This document shows, in pieces, positions 54,965 through 64,000 of a stretch of 64,000 bases of DNA. Source of the DNA: Saltatorellus ferox (GTDB taxonomy: Bacteria; Planctomycetota; UBA1135; GCA-002686595); contig CP036434.1 in NCBI GenBank assembly GCA_007751475.1, forward strand, positions 5,213,524 to 5,277,523, in the 5' to 3' direction. A model generated the notes under the pieces. That model was given only the letters and a program-made list of their open reading frames with translations. It ran no database searches and was not told the origin of the DNA. Each line of letters opens with the position of its first letter. The first letter of the stretch is position 1. The translations under genes were made by a program, and so were the position numbers.

Positions 54965-56926
54965 ATGATGAGCTCGAGCCGCCGAGGGGCACGTCGATGG
55001 TGCTTCATCCTTCCGCCATGCCTGACCGCCCTCCTCATGGGCGGAGGGCTGTGCGCCTCGGAACAGGCCCCGCCGGAAGCCTCGCCAAGGGAGTCGCGGC
55101 CCAACGTCCTCTTCATCCTCTGTGATGACCTGGGCTACGGAGACCTCGGCGTGCTCTTCCAGAATGAGCGCCAGGAGTCGCGGCGCCACTCCACGCCGCA
55201 CATGGACCGTCTGGCGAGGGAGGGGCGGATTCTGCTGAGGCACTACTGCCCCGCGCCCGTTTGCGCGCCTTCGCGTGCGTCGCTGATGTCAGGTCAGCAT
55301 CAGGGGCATGCGTCGATCCGCGACAACCAGTTCGACAAAGCTCTACCCGAGGGCCCCAACATGGCGAGCCTTCTGCAAGGCGCCGGCTATCGGACGGCAC
55401 TCATCGGTAAGTGGGGTCTGCAGGGCAACGGAGAGAGCCCGGCGACATGGCCCGCGTATCCCACGAAGCGCGGCTTCGACGAGTTCTTCGGCTACGTCCG
55501 ACACCGCGACGGGCACTCCCACTACCCCGCCCACAAGACCGAGGCGCGGGGCAAGATGGAGCTTTACGATGGCCAGGAGAACGTGTCGGCGCAGCTCACC
55601 GGATGCTACACGACGGACCTCTTTACGGCCCGTGCGAAGAAGTTCCTCGCGGAGCGGGCAGCCGCGGAGTCATCGCAGCCGTTTTTCCTGCTCCTCACCT
55701 ACGACACGCCCCATGCGGCCCTGCACGTACCGGCGGCACCGTACCCCGAAGGCAGCGGCATGAATGGCGGCGTCCAGTGGCTCGGCGAGCCCGGGGCGAT
55801 GATCAACACCGCGGCCGAGCCGATCGATTCGTTCCTCCACCCCGACTACAGAGGCCAGGAATGGACGGACTCGGAGAAGCGTTTCGCCACGATGGTGCGG
55901 CGCCTCGACGACGGCGTGGGCGACCTCATGCAGACGCTGGACGACCTGGGCTTGACGGAGAACACGCTGCTCGTGCTGACGTCGGACAACGGGCCCCACA
56001 ACGAGGCGTACACGCCGGGCCGGAGGTACGGCGCGGATCGCTTCGACTCCTTCGGCCCCCTCGACGGAATCAAGCGCGACGTCTACGAAGGCGGCATCCG
56101 GGTGCCCACCATCGCTCGCTGGCCAGGTGAAGTCCCGGCCGGTTCCAGCAGCCCCCGTATCTCGCAGTTCCACGACTGGCTACCGACTCTCCTGGAGCTT
56201 GGTGGAGCCCGCGCGCCCTCAGGGACGGACGGCGTCAGCATGGCGGCGGACCTGCGCGGAGACGAGCAGTCACCCGTGGGAACGGTCTACGTCGAGTACA
56301 CGGCGGGCGGCAAGACGCCGGGCTACGAAGAGTTCGACCCACGCAGGCGCGGCGCGAAGCGAGGCCAGATGCAGGCGATCTACCTGGACGGCTACAAGGG
56401 CGTCCGTACCGACATCCAGTCCCACGAGGATCCGTTCCAGATCTATGAGACGCTGGGGGACCCGGGCGAGTCCCATGACCTCGCGGGGACGAGCCCCTTC
56501 TTCGAGCGCTTGAACATCAGCATGCGCAAGGAGGTGCTGCGCATACGCCGACCCAACCCGTCCGCGCCGCGGCCCTACGACCACGTGCCGATGCCGTCAC
56601 TCCGGCCCCACAGGGAAAGCCTCGACGAAGTCCTGACCTCCATCGAGCGCGAAGTCCTGTCCGAGACACGCGACACGAGTTTCGGGCACCAGACCCACGT
56701 CTCCATCCGCACGACAGGCCGCTACACCTTCCACCTCCACGCTCCCGGAGGAGCCGTCTTCCGTCTGCATCGCGCGATCATGATCGACAGCGAGTCTCAA
56801 CCGAGCGAGGAAGTCCGCACCGCCTCCGTTCTCCTCGAAGCCGGCCAGCATGTTGTCTCGGTAGACGGCCAAGCCCTCAAGGGCCGGCCTGCGTTCGAGC
56901 TTACCTGGGAAGGACCTGAACGCTGA
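54965..56926 (+). CDS. Type I sulfatase with C-terminal beta-sandwich
   Basis: 653 residues with an N-terminal signal or anchor ('WCFILPPCLTALLMGGGL'). The sulfatase core starts 'RPNVLFILCDDLGYGDLG', with the two metal aspartates. The modification motif 'CAPSRASLMSG' places the cysteine converted to formylglycine near residue 100. Further motifs are 'RTALIGKWGL', 'GFDEFFGYVRHRDG', 'FFLLLTYDTPHAAL' and 'LVLTSDNGPHNEAY'. The last 110 residues form a PA14-like beta-rich domain ('FHLHAPGGAVFRLH', 'SVLLEAGQHVVSVDGQ'). It would remove sulfate from extracellular polysaccharides such as algal glycans, the typical planctomycete role; the substrate is not readable. A maturase is needed elsewhere. Confidence 0.92.
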   Translation: MMSSSRRGARRWCFILPPCLTALLMGGGLCASEQAPPEASPRESRPNVLFILCDDLGYGDLGVLFQNERQESRRHSTPHMDRLAREGRILLRHYCPAPVCAPSRASLMSGQHQGHASIRDNQFDKALPEGPNMASLLQGAGYRTALIGKWGLQGNGESPATWPAYPTKRGFDEFFGYVRHRDGHSHYPAHKTEARGKMELYDGQENVSAQLTGCYTTDLFTARAKKFLAERAAAESSQPFFLLLTYDTPHAALHVPAAPYPEGSGMNGGVQWLGEPGAMINTAAEPIDSFLHPDYRGQEWTDSEKRFATMVRRLDDGVGDLMQTLDDLGLTENTLLVLTSDNGPHNEAYTPGRRYGADRFDSFGPLDGIKRDVYEGGIRVPTIARWPGEVPAGSSSPRISQFHDWLPTLLELGGARAPSGTDGVSMAADLRGDEQSPVGTVYVEYTAGGKTPGYEEFDPRRRGAKRGQMQAIYLDGYKGVRTDIQSHEDPFQIYETLGDPGESHDLAGTSPFFERLNISMRKEVLRIRRPNPSAPRPYDHVPMPSLRPHRESLDEVLTSIEREVLSETRDTSFGHQTHVSIRTTGRYTFHLHAPGGAVFRLHRAIMIDSESQPSEEVRTASVLLEAGQHVVSVDGQALKGRPAFELTWEGPER

Positions 56927-57011
56927 AGGGCGAGCACTGGACCGAGATGGCATGGCCGACCCTCATGCTTCTCTTCGGTCCTGTTCGTGGGGAGCCCTGA
57001 CCGGTCCCCTT

Positions 57012-57262
57012 CCGATCAAGTCACCGGAGACCGCCATCGGGGCGGCGCTGTTCGTGCGCCGCGGCCGGCATCTCGACCCCACGGCTACGGGAGCTCTGGT
57101 GCTCGAATACGCCGAAACCATCCTCCGCTCGGGCGAGGAACTCACCAACGTGCTTCGCGGCCATGCCCCGACTCGAACGCGCACCCTGCGCGTGGGGATC
57201 GTCGATGTGATGATGAAGCTCGTGGCGTTCCGCCATCTCGAACCGCTGCCTCGTTGCCACCC
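57012..57262 (+). pseudogene. Remnant of an NhaR-like LysR-type regulator
   Basis: The frame gives 'SPETAIGAALFVRRGRHLDP', 'TGALVLEYAETILRSGEEL', 'TRTLRVGIVDVMMKLVAF' and 'LEPLPRC'. This aligns with the end of the helix-turn-helix, the linker helix and the first strand of the effector domain of NhaR-type LysR regulators. The first 25 or so residues and most of the effector domain are missing. The 3' side runs into a repeat that ends with the 38-base element. Family members respond to sodium and activate an antiporter gene, but this fragment cannot work. The rest of 56927-57493 shows no other gene. Confidence 0.65.
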
Positions 57263-57308
57263 TTCCATCAATGCGATATATCGCCATCCCGCTTGTAATT
57301 CCTATCCG
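57166..57308 (+). repeat. Compound direct repeat containing an nhaR-like segment, copy A
   Basis: The 93 bases at 57166-57258 (CCCCGACTCGAACGCGCACC to CTGCCTCGTTGCC) recur at 60839-60931 with two mismatches by eye. After 12 unlike bases comes the 38-base repeat (57271-57308). The whole unit is about 143 bases. In this copy the nhaR reading frame enters the unit from the left without a break. Confidence 0.8.
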
Positions 57309-57493
57309 TTATGACCGTCCGTTTTTGCCCAACCTACCCAGGGCGAGTCGCGAGATGAGAAACGGATAAGTACTCCATGCGGGGTGTCTCCACATTCACG
57401 GGGGTAGCATGAACGCCGTTCTCGCAACGCTCCCCCGCACCTTCCAGGCGCATTCGTACCTGGCACCGTAGCAATCAGCTATCGTCCCGTCCG

Positions 57494-60145
57494 ATGAAGT
57501 CCATCCTCGCTCTCGTCGCCGTGCTCGCGGTCGCCGGTCTGCTGCTGCTCGCTCCATCCCGCTCAGGCAGCGAAAACGACGCGCTGAACTTGCCGGCCTC
57601 TCCGGAGGTGTCTACGGGCCTTGGGGAGAGCGCACTCACCGCGCTCCGTAGCCCGAACGTTGCCGCCAGAGGGGAGAGGGCGCCCGTGCAAGGTGCGTCC
57701 GGAGCGGAGCCAGCGGATGCCGTTTCCCCAGAGCTCATCTCAGTCACGGTCCGAGGAGAGGACGGACTCACGGGTGAGCCTCTGCCTGGCGCTCCCTTCC
57801 ACTACCGAAAAGGGTCCGAGAGCTGCACCGGATCCTTGGGTCCAGACGGGACCGCGCAGCTCGAGGTCCAGCCCGGAACAAGGCTGTACGCATTTCGACT
57901 GATGCGCACCGAGGCCTACGCGGGTTCCAAGCCCCAGGCCGTTAGCACGACAGCTGGAGACAAGCCCGAGGTGGTCCTCCAGAGCCTCGTCGGCGGCGTG
58001 CTCGAGGGCGTGGTCGTGGACGCGCAGGGGGAGAGCGTCCCTGGGAGCGAGGTCCTGGTGTGGAACTATCTCAACGTGCAAACGGATCCTGACGCGGTGG
58101 CCATCGCCGACTTGGACGGGTCCTTTTCCATCCCCCATGTGGGCCCAGCGTTCGTGGCGAGTGCGCGAACCGAAACCCTCGCCGGCGTCCGAGGCCTCAG
58201 GGGCGAGATCGATGCCACAACTCGCTGCGAGGGATTGAAGCTCGTGGTCGGCCCCACCGAAGTCTTCGAGGGAACCGTTCTAGGTGCGGCGGACGCTCCC
58301 CTGGAAGGCGCGCACCTCAAGCTCAGCTCGGGGCTCAACTCACGCTCGTCGAGGGACTCCACCTCGGTCCACGGCATCACCACCTTCAGGAACCTGGGCG
58401 GAGCCGTCCGTGAGAACTTCGTCACCGAAGCCGACGGCGCGTTCCGACTTGAAGGAGAGCCGAAGGGCCACATCCAGGTGCGCGTGGAGGCCCCCGGACA
58501 CGTGGGCGATTGGCTCACTTTCGAAACCAAAGAAAGCCCCGTGACCATCCAACTCGACCAGGGCCTTGTGCTGCGCGGACAGGTGCTTCTCCCGGGTGGC
58601 CAGCCCGCCGAGGGTGCCCTCGTCCGCTACTCCCCCGCGCCGACCAACACCGGGGTGCAGTCCAACAAGCAGACGACGGGCGCGGACGGCGCGTTCACGC
58701 TGACAGGGTTCGATCCAGAGGACCGCGACGAAGCCTTCATGACTGTGTGCCTGGAGGGCCATGCGGTCGCTGGCGTCGAGCCCCCGGTGTTCGATTCCGG
58801 CCAGGGGGAGAGCAACGTGGTCCAGCTGGAAGCGGCGCAGCCGCTCGCCGGAATCGTGCGCCACCCGAACGGCGAACCCGCCGCCAACGTACGCATTGAA
58901 GTCGACGGCGGCGGACGCTTTGAGGCGTACAACCCATTCGTGGGAGAGACGAGGACCTTCGAAAGCGCGGCGGGAGTGGAGACGGTCCAAACGGACAGCA
59001 ATGGGCACTTCACCTTCCTGTACCGCAGGAAGGGCGCCGCGAAGCTGAAGGTCTGGCCCACAAGCGATCGCCAGAAGTGGATCAACGTCGAGGTACCCAG
59101 CGAGGAGGACCATGTCGAAATCACATTGGATCCGGCGCTGGCGCGAAAGGTCGTGTTGCTCGGGGTCGTCGTCGATGCGGCATCCGGAGAGCCGATCCCC
59201 AAGGTTGCGCTGCTTCCGTGGATCAGCAGCTCTGCCACGGGCTATGCGCTGGACACCGATGAAGGCGCGTTCGAACTGACAGGCCTCGAGCCCGGGCGAA
59301 TGAAGATCGAAATCAACGCCGAGGGTTACGCAGACCAGGAAGTGATCGAGAAGGACTTTGCCAACGGCGATCATGACCTGGGGACCATCAGGCTTCAGCC
59401 CGCGGTCCACGCGAGCCTCCTGGTGGTCGACCTCGAGGGAGCGCCGTGGACGAGCGGGGGGCTCAGGGTGCTCGATGCGCGCGGAGAGGTCGTCATGCTC
59501 AAGAACGACAGCGGCATGCAGAGCAATAGTCAGCAGCTGCACGGCAAGCCGCTCCACCTCCGGGGCATACCTTCGGGGCCGGTCACCGTTCGGGTCACCG
59601 CAGAGGGAGCCGATCAAGACGTCGCCTTCGACCTCTCGCAGATTCCCGACGGAGAGATCGCGCGCATCACCGTCGAACGGCCGGAGCCCCCCCCACGGGC
59701 GAGCTTGGTGCTCATCCCCCTGCGGAGGACCGCGCTGGAGAGTCCGGAGGAGTTCATTGCCGACCTGCAAGCCGCGCTAGATGCCAAAGACCAGGCCAAA
59801 CTTGCCAGGACCGTCGAGGCTCTCGTCGCAGCGGGACCGCGCGAGGACATCACGATCCGCGCCGTCTCCAAGGAAGGATATGACGCCGGTGCCACGGTGT
59901 CGTGGAACCCGGAGACGGCCGACTTCTCGACCTCCTCGCACGCGGTCACCAGCAGATCCACAGGCTCGTCCACCTCGACCTCCAGTGATAGCCCCCACAT
60001 CCCCTTTCCTTTCGTCCAGCTCACCGTTCCGGTGCACGAGGGCGCCGTCGAATTCGAGGTCTTCCAAGGCAAGACGAAGGTCCTCACACAGACGGTGACG
60101 ATCGACACGTCTGAGAGCGATCAACCGATCATTCTCTGCTACTGA
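57494..60145 (+). CDS. Membrane-anchored carboxypeptidase-regulatory-like repeat protein
   Basis: 883 residues. An N-terminal hydrophobic segment ('ILALVAVLAVAGLLLLAPS') anchors or exports the protein. The rest is a chain of carboxypeptidase-regulatory-like beta-sandwich repeats: 'EGVVVDAQGESVPGSEVLV', 'GQVLLPGGQPAEGALVRY', 'GIVRHPNGEPAANVRIEVDG' and 'GVVVDAASGEPIPKVALL', many followed by 'DGAFxLxG'-type turns. No peptidase domain or sigma domain is present, so it resembles the outside part of the three sigma fusions. A binding or structural role at the envelope is likely. The next sigma fusion lies about 1.1 kb downstream on the same strand; a functional link is possible but untested. Confidence 0.72.
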   Translation: MKSILALVAVLAVAGLLLLAPSRSGSENDALNLPASPEVSTGLGESALTALRSPNVAARGERAPVQGASGAEPADAVSPELISVTVRGEDGLTGEPLPGAPFHYRKGSESCTGSLGPDGTAQLEVQPGTRLYAFRLMRTEAYAGSKPQAVSTTAGDKPEVVLQSLVGGVLEGVVVDAQGESVPGSEVLVWNYLNVQTDPDAVAIADLDGSFSIPHVGPAFVASARTETLAGVRGLRGEIDATTRCEGLKLVVGPTEVFEGTVLGAADAPLEGAHLKLSSGLNSRSSRDSTSVHGITTFRNLGGAVRENFVTEADGAFRLEGEPKGHIQVRVEAPGHVGDWLTFETKESPVTIQLDQGLVLRGQVLLPGGQPAEGALVRYSPAPTNTGVQSNKQTTGADGAFTLTGFDPEDRDEAFMTVCLEGHAVAGVEPPVFDSGQGESNVVQLEAAQPLAGIVRHPNGEPAANVRIEVDGGGRFEAYNPFVGETRTFESAAGVETVQTDSNGHFTFLYRRKGAAKLKVWPTSDRQKWINVEVPSEEDHVEITLDPALARKVVLLGVVVDAASGEPIPKVALLPWISSSATGYALDTDEGAFELTGLEPGRMKIEINAEGYADQEVIEKDFANGDHDLGTIRLQPAVHASLLVVDLEGAPWTSGGLRVLDARGEVVMLKNDSGMQSNSQQLHGKPLHLRGIPSGPVTVRVTAEGADQDVAFDLSQIPDGEIARITVERPEPPPRASLVLIPLRRTALESPEEFIADLQAALDAKDQAKLARTVEALVAAGPREDITIRAVSKEGYDAGATVSWNPETADFSTSSHAVTSRSTGSSTSTSSDSPHIPFPFVQLTVPVHEGAVEFEVFQGKTKVLTQTVTIDTSESDQPIILCY

Positions 60146-60297
60146 CGCGTGATTCAGCCGCGATGACGGCTCGCGTTCGAGGGGGCGGAGAGACGCCGCG
60201 CTGACGGCCTGGGCGTTCGAACTTCCGTTGGAGCGCACTCGTGGTTCCCTTTCGCGAATGGCGCGGGCTGGCGGCCCGTCCTGGAATCCTGGTCGCC

Positions 60298-61008
60298 ATG
60301 CGGACCCCCGACCGCCCCTACCTCGTGATCGACGACTTCCTCGATGAGGAAGCCTGGACGGACGTCTGGTCGATGCTCCAGTTCGCCGACTTCGCGCCGG
60401 TGTCCCGCACGAAAGGCGCCTGGAAGCTCGACGAAGGGATGCCCCTGGGGAGCCAGGAGATCATCACTCTGCCGCGGTCGGCCGAGCTTCGGCACGACCC
60501 CGAGCGACCGGACGTATTCCCTAGCGAGCCAGCGCTCGATCACGTGCTCGCCGCGCTCTTGGCCGGATCCGCTGAATTCGCGGCGTTCGTCGGGGAAACC
60601 TGGGCCCACGTCACGGCGAGGGCGTACGTCTACCCGCGCGGGTCGGCTCTCTCCGTCGCGTCGGGGTGGGAAGAACTCATGATCGTGGATGAGGTTCTAT
60701 GGGAAGAGAGCCCTCTTCTGCTCACGCGGTTCCCCCGATCCGACTCGGCAAACCACGATTTGTCGAGAGATTCTGCGTCGAGACGCACCAGGAAGACTCG
60801 ACCGGCCATTCCTTCCACGATCGGGAAAGACGTTCGCTCCCCGACTCGAACGCGCACCCTGCGCGTGGGGATCGTCGATGTGATGATGAAGCTCGTGGCG
60901 TTCCGCAGTCTCGAACCGCTGCCTCGTTGCCTCCCCCTCCTATCAGTGCAATGTTTCGCCATACCGCCTGAAATTCCCATCCGTCGTGCTTCAGCCCGTA
61001 GGTGGTGA
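60298..61008 (+). pseudogene. Broken oxygenase-like gene joined to an nhaR-like segment
   Basis: Read from the ATG at 60298, the first 130 or so residues look like the N-terminal part of a 2OG-Fe(II) oxygenase-like protein ('PYLVIDDFLDEEAWTDVWSM', 'ARAYVYPRGSALSVASG'), reaching the point where the HxD iron motif should come but showing 'SVASG' instead. After a stretch without recognisable content the frame enters the 93-base repeat and reads 'TRTLRVGIVDVMMKLVAF' as in the nhaR remnant, then the 38-base repeat. The intact frame is fortuitous: two unrelated gene pieces are joined and the iron-binding half is missing. The oxygenase assignment is tentative. Confidence 0.5.
60839..60983 (+). repeat. 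Compound direct repeat containing an nhaR-like segment, copy B
   Basis: 60839-60931 matches 57166-57258 with two mismatches by eye; the 38-base repeat follows at 60946-60983. Unlike copy A, the sequence to the left is not nhaR-like, so the unit boundary lies at the CCCCGACTCG start. Confidence 0.8.
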
Positions 61009-61277
61009 CGACACGGTTCGCTGGATCGGCTGGCGCCGCGGCCGGTTCGGGATCCGAGGTCTACGTCGACTCCGTCGAAAGAAAGCTGGCGGTGCCGAGA
61101 GGTCCGGGGATCAAGAGCAGGAGGGTGGGGACGATCACGCGGTCACTCTACGAGACCGCGCCCCGGACATATCAGCACCACCGCTTCAGGAGCGGCGACG
61201 AAGATTCGCACTCTTTCGATATCAGAGCAGAATCCCGTAACGTTCGCCGCGTGGCTTCGTCAGGGCTGCGACCGCCC

Positions 61278-64000
61278 ATGGATGACCTGCTCCCCCAAGA
61301 CGAACGACTCGACCTCTGGCTCTCCAGCGGAGAGACCGAGCACCTCGCCGACCTGTTCGATCGGACCGCGCCTGCGCTGCTGCGGGTGGCCATTCACCTG
61401 GTCGGCGACCTCTCGCGCGCCGAGGATCTCGTTCAGGCGACCTACCTGCGCCTGATCCAGCGTCGCCAGCAGGTGGAGAAAGGCACGCGCATCGACGCGT
61501 GGCTCCAGCGCGTCCTGAAGAACCTGGTCATCGACGAACGCCGGGGACAGGCCCCCGCTCTGCTGGACGCCAAGGCCTGGCACGTCCTCGAGGAGAAAAT
61601 GCCCGTGGATCGGCCCGCGCTGCGACGGGAACTCGAAGCCCGAGTCGCGGCCGCGATCGACGAGCTGGGATCGCCCTATCGCGAGGTGCTGATCGCACGA
61701 CTGCGACATGGTGCCAGCGCCGTCGAGATCGCGCACCTGCTCGATCGAGCGCCCGGCGCGGTTCGGACGCAGCTCCACCGGGGGCTGGAGCTCCTGCGCG
61801 CGCGGCTGCCCGAGCGCGAGGCGCTGGAAGGGATAGTCGCGCTCCTCGGGATACCCGGCCAAGCGGGCCTCGAAGCGCTCCGCTCCAGCATCCTTCAGGA
61901 GGCGCGCGCCTTCGAGATCGCCGCCGGATCGGCCATGGCCAGCTCCTCGCTCCCCTTCCTATCGATGCTCTCCTTGAAGGAGTCCACAGCTGTCGTTCTT
62001 TCCATGGCGGTGGCGCTGCTGGCGGCGGTCGGTGCGCTCCGGGCGCTGGGCCCGGGGGGTCCCGTCACGGCATTCGAGGATGCCGCCGAGCCCGTCACGC
62101 CGGTCGCCACGGCGCCCGGGCCAACGGAGGCGACGACGGCCTACGTCGAGGTCGCGTCTTCCGCAAGAAGGACAGCGCAGGAGCCTCGCCCGAGCTACGT
62201 GGTCACGGGCCAGGTCATCGACGCGGAAACGGGTCAGCCGCTGCCCGGGACGAGCGTGCGCGTGATACGCCCGCCGGCGTTCACGCGGAGCGGCTCTCAT
62301 GTGGATCTCGTTCGAGAGTACCCTCACCTCGTCAGGAACAGTGGTGACGGCGGATCCAGCTCTGCGATGGGCAGCGACTGGCCGCTTCCCAAGCACATCG
62401 CGGCGGGCGCACTCGCCATCGCCCTCGACGGACGGAACGAGATCCTGAGCGAGGTAGAGACCGACAACGACGGCCGGTTCAGCATGGCCGCGATCGAAGA
62501 GATCGCGGCCTCGACGCTGCTGGAGTTCGAGCACCCAAGCCGAGGTGTGCGCCTCCGCCCGACGCCTTCACCTGAAGAAGCCGAGGACTCAGATCTGCGG
62601 GTGGAACTGTTCGAGACCCAACTCCTGACGGGCCAGGTGGTGGGCGAGAACCAGCACCCGATCGCGGTATCGATTCCCCTGTCCATCAGCACGAGTCGTC
62701 TGATCGAGAATCCCGTCCTTACGGAAGACGGTTTCTACGAGCCGACGTCCGTCGAGACGCTCGATAGCCAGCTCGTCCAAACCGAAGCAGATGGGACCTT
62801 CACAGCCACCGTGTTCGGCGATTACGGGTCCGTCAGCACCATCGCACCGGAGGCCTCGGACGGCGCATCTTTCAACTTCACGAAGGATCAGGCGGCCCTG
62901 CGCATCGAGCTGAAGCCTCGCATGCGACTGCTCTTCGTCGACGCTGAGCTGCGTACCCCCATGGAAGTCCTCTTCCTCACTCTGACCAGCGACAATTCCG
63001 ATTGGACCTACCTCAGCGGCCAGCACTTTCTGCGGGGCGGTGTCCTGCCGCTCGATCACACCTGGGGCTATCTCCACAACGAGTCGCCGATGACGCTGAC
63101 CGCATGGACCGCCTCCCACGCCCCCACGACCCTGCGCCTCCACGATATGACGCAAGCGGTGGACATCGAGGTGGCGCTGGAGATGGGCACGACGCCCAGG
63201 CTGGATGTGCGCATCGTTCGCGGGGAGCAACCCATCCAAGGCGCGGAGGTCGCGTTGATCCCGGCGCGAGTCTACAGATGGAGGCCAGAGCAGCTCCGTC
63301 AGCCGCTCACGAGCGCGAGGACCGGTGCCAGCGGGTTCGCGAAGCTCCATGGGCCGGAAGGCGCCTACCTCCTCCAGGTCATCGAGCGGCCGGACTCTCC
63401 CGAGGACGGTGCGACCACGGTGAGCGGCGTCGAAATCCCGAGCGCTCCCCCGTTCACGGTGGATCTCGATACCCTTGCGACGATTCATGTGCAGGCCCGC
63501 GTGGAAGGCGCTGCGCCCGAGGCAACGATCGAACTCGTTCTCAAGGGGCCGGATGGGCGGATCACGCAGCCCACGCTGGACGACACAGGTGAGCATGAGC
63601 TGACCGGCCTGCCGCCGGGCGCTTACACCCTTTCCGTCATCGACCAAGAGACTCGCGGCGCCTTTCCTGGCCAGGAGAACCGCGACCTTGAACTCGCTCC
63701 TGGCCAGCGACTCGAGCTGTTCCTCGACCTCACGCCGTTCGAGCCCGTCGGCTGCCGCCTCCTCCACGGAAGCGTGAAGGACTTCAGCAGCTGGACCGCT
63801 TCGCTCGACGGCCGCACGGAGTGGCAGCCGATCGCGGCGGACGGGCTTCTTCCCCAGCCGGCTCTGTCCGATCACCAGCGATTCCATATCGATACCGGAG
63901 AGGGCCGGCGCTATCAGTTCGACCTGAAAGACCCCGTCGGCGATCCGGTGGAGATCCGGCTCGATCGAGGGGCGCTGGGCTACCGCGGCACGCTCACCGA
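61278..64000 (+). CDS. ECF sigma factor fused to a membrane-anchored carboxypeptidase-regulatory-like ectodomain (third copy, 3' partial)
   Basis: The frame is open from the ATG at 61278 to the window edge, at least 907 residues. Region 2 of a sigma factor is at about 25-90 ('DLSRAEDLVQATYLRLIQR'). Region 4 is at about 120-175, with HTH 'ASAVEIAHLLDRAPGAVRTQ'. A transmembrane helix sits at about 236-257 ('TAVVLSMAVALLAAVGAL'). Beyond it come carboxypeptidase-regulatory-like strands ('VTGQVIDAETGQPLPGTSVR', 'TDNDGRFSMAAIEEIAAS') and weaker beta repeats to the edge. It has the same design as the proteins at 2662-5220 and 10930-13917 but is clearly diverged, including a longer linker before the helix. 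Confidence 0.82.
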   Translation, partial: MDDLLPQDERLDLWLSSGETEHLADLFDRTAPALLRVAIHLVGDLSRAEDLVQATYLRLIQRRQQVEKGTRIDAWLQRVLKNLVIDERRGQAPALLDAKAWHVLEEKMPVDRPALRRELEARVAAAIDELGSPYREVLIARLRHGASAVEIAHLLDRAPGAVRTQLHRGLELLRARLPEREALEGIVALLGIPGQAGLEALRSSILQEARAFEIAAGSAMASSSLPFLSMLSLKESTAVVLSMAVALLAAVGALRALGPGGPVTAFEDAAEPVTPVATAPGPTEATTAYVEVASSARRTAQEPRPSYVVTGQVIDAETGQPLPGTSVRVIRPPAFTRSGSHVDLVREYPHLVRNSGDGGSSSAMGSDWPLPKHIAAGALAIALDGRNEILSEVETDNDGRFSMAAIEEIAASTLLEFEHPSRGVRLRPTPSPEEAEDSDLRVELFETQLLTGQVVGENQHPIAVSIPLSISTSRLIENPVLTEDGFYEPTSVETLDSQLVQTEADGTFTATVFGDYGSVSTIAPEASDGASFNFTKDQAALRIELKPRMRLLFVDAELRTPMEVLFLTLTSDNSDWTYLSGQHFLRGGVLPLDHTWGYLHNESPMTLTAWTASHAPTTLRLHDMTQAVDIEVALEMGTTPRLDVRIVRGEQPIQGAEVALIPARVYRWRPEQLRQPLTSARTGASGFAKLHGPEGAYLLQVIERPDSPEDGATTVSGVEIPSAPPFTVDLDTLATIHVQARVEGAAPEATIELVLKGPDGRITQPTLDDTGEHELTGLPPGAYTLSVIDQETRGAFPGQENRDLELAPGQRLELFLDLTPFEPVGCRLLHGSVKDFSSWTASLDGRTEWQPIAADGLLPQPALSDHQRFHIDTGEGRRYQFDLKDPVGDPVEIRLDRGALGYRGTLT

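Noticed and set aside
57494..60145. True carboxypeptidase activity in the large repeat protein
   Set aside because: Only the regulatory-like beta-sandwich repeats are seen. No zinc-binding HxxE motif or peptidase domain is present.

Overview
The window is GC-rich chromosomal DNA that looks like a member of the Planctomycetota, probably one of the marine lineages with many large secreted proteins (Saltatorellus/Engelhardtia-like). This assignment is inferred from gene content. The signs are a DUF1800/DUF1501 pair, a formylglycine-type sulfatase, squalene-cyclase-like repeat proteins beside an ExbB/ExbD channel, beta-helix and FG-GAP surface proteins sharing one C-terminal domain, and ECF sigma factors fused to membrane-anchored carboxypeptidase-regulatory-like domains. 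I see no rRNA, tRNA, CRISPR array, integrase or transposase gene.

Layout. 1-14 kb: the 3' end of a carboxypeptidase-regulatory-like protein, a secreted beta-helix protein, two sigma-factor/transmembrane/carboxypeptidase-regulatory fusions on the minus strand, YjbQ, a HAF-repeat protein with a damaged end, an esterase, a YhhY-type acetyltransferase and small hypotheticals. A dispersed palindromic repeat family with GGCGGTACC ends lies between them. 14-23 kb: a four-gene minus-strand operon of TPR protein, ExbB, ExbD and a giant propeller/membrane/cyclase-like protein. 23-27 kb: a minus-strand operon of a membrane-anchored protein, modA, modB, modC and probably crcB. 27-34 kb: a second beta-helix protein facing a coaD-ridA-ychF cluster, with a perfect 145-bp palindrome between the convergent genes, then comEC. 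34-42 kb: a HEAT-repeat protein, an ABC ATPase/permease pair, and a PDZ lipoprotein followed by two FG-GAP proteins. 42-49 kb: a hybrid histidine kinase and three secreted proteins. 49-53 kb: the DUF1800/DUF1501 pair, bracketed by two long, oppositely oriented inverted-repeat elements. 53-64 kb: a cyclase-like protein, a sulfatase, an nhaR-like remnant, a large carboxypeptidase-regulatory-like protein, a chimeric broken gene, and a third sigma/transmembrane/carboxypeptidase-regulatory fusion running off the end.

Themes. First, signalling: three sigma factors carry their own membrane anchor and a large outside domain, so sensing and transcription may be joined in one polypeptide. Second, an outside-facing proteome: beta-helix, FG-GAP and HAF proteins share a C-terminal domain that may serve sorting or anchoring. 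Third, small non-autonomous repeats have repeatedly entered intergenic space and altered gene ends. Several genes of secreted proteins start just after a pyrimidine-rich stretch with no Shine-Dalgarno sequence. I chose starts by signal peptides, translational overlaps (ATGA, GTGA, TGATG) and homology rather than by longest reading frame.
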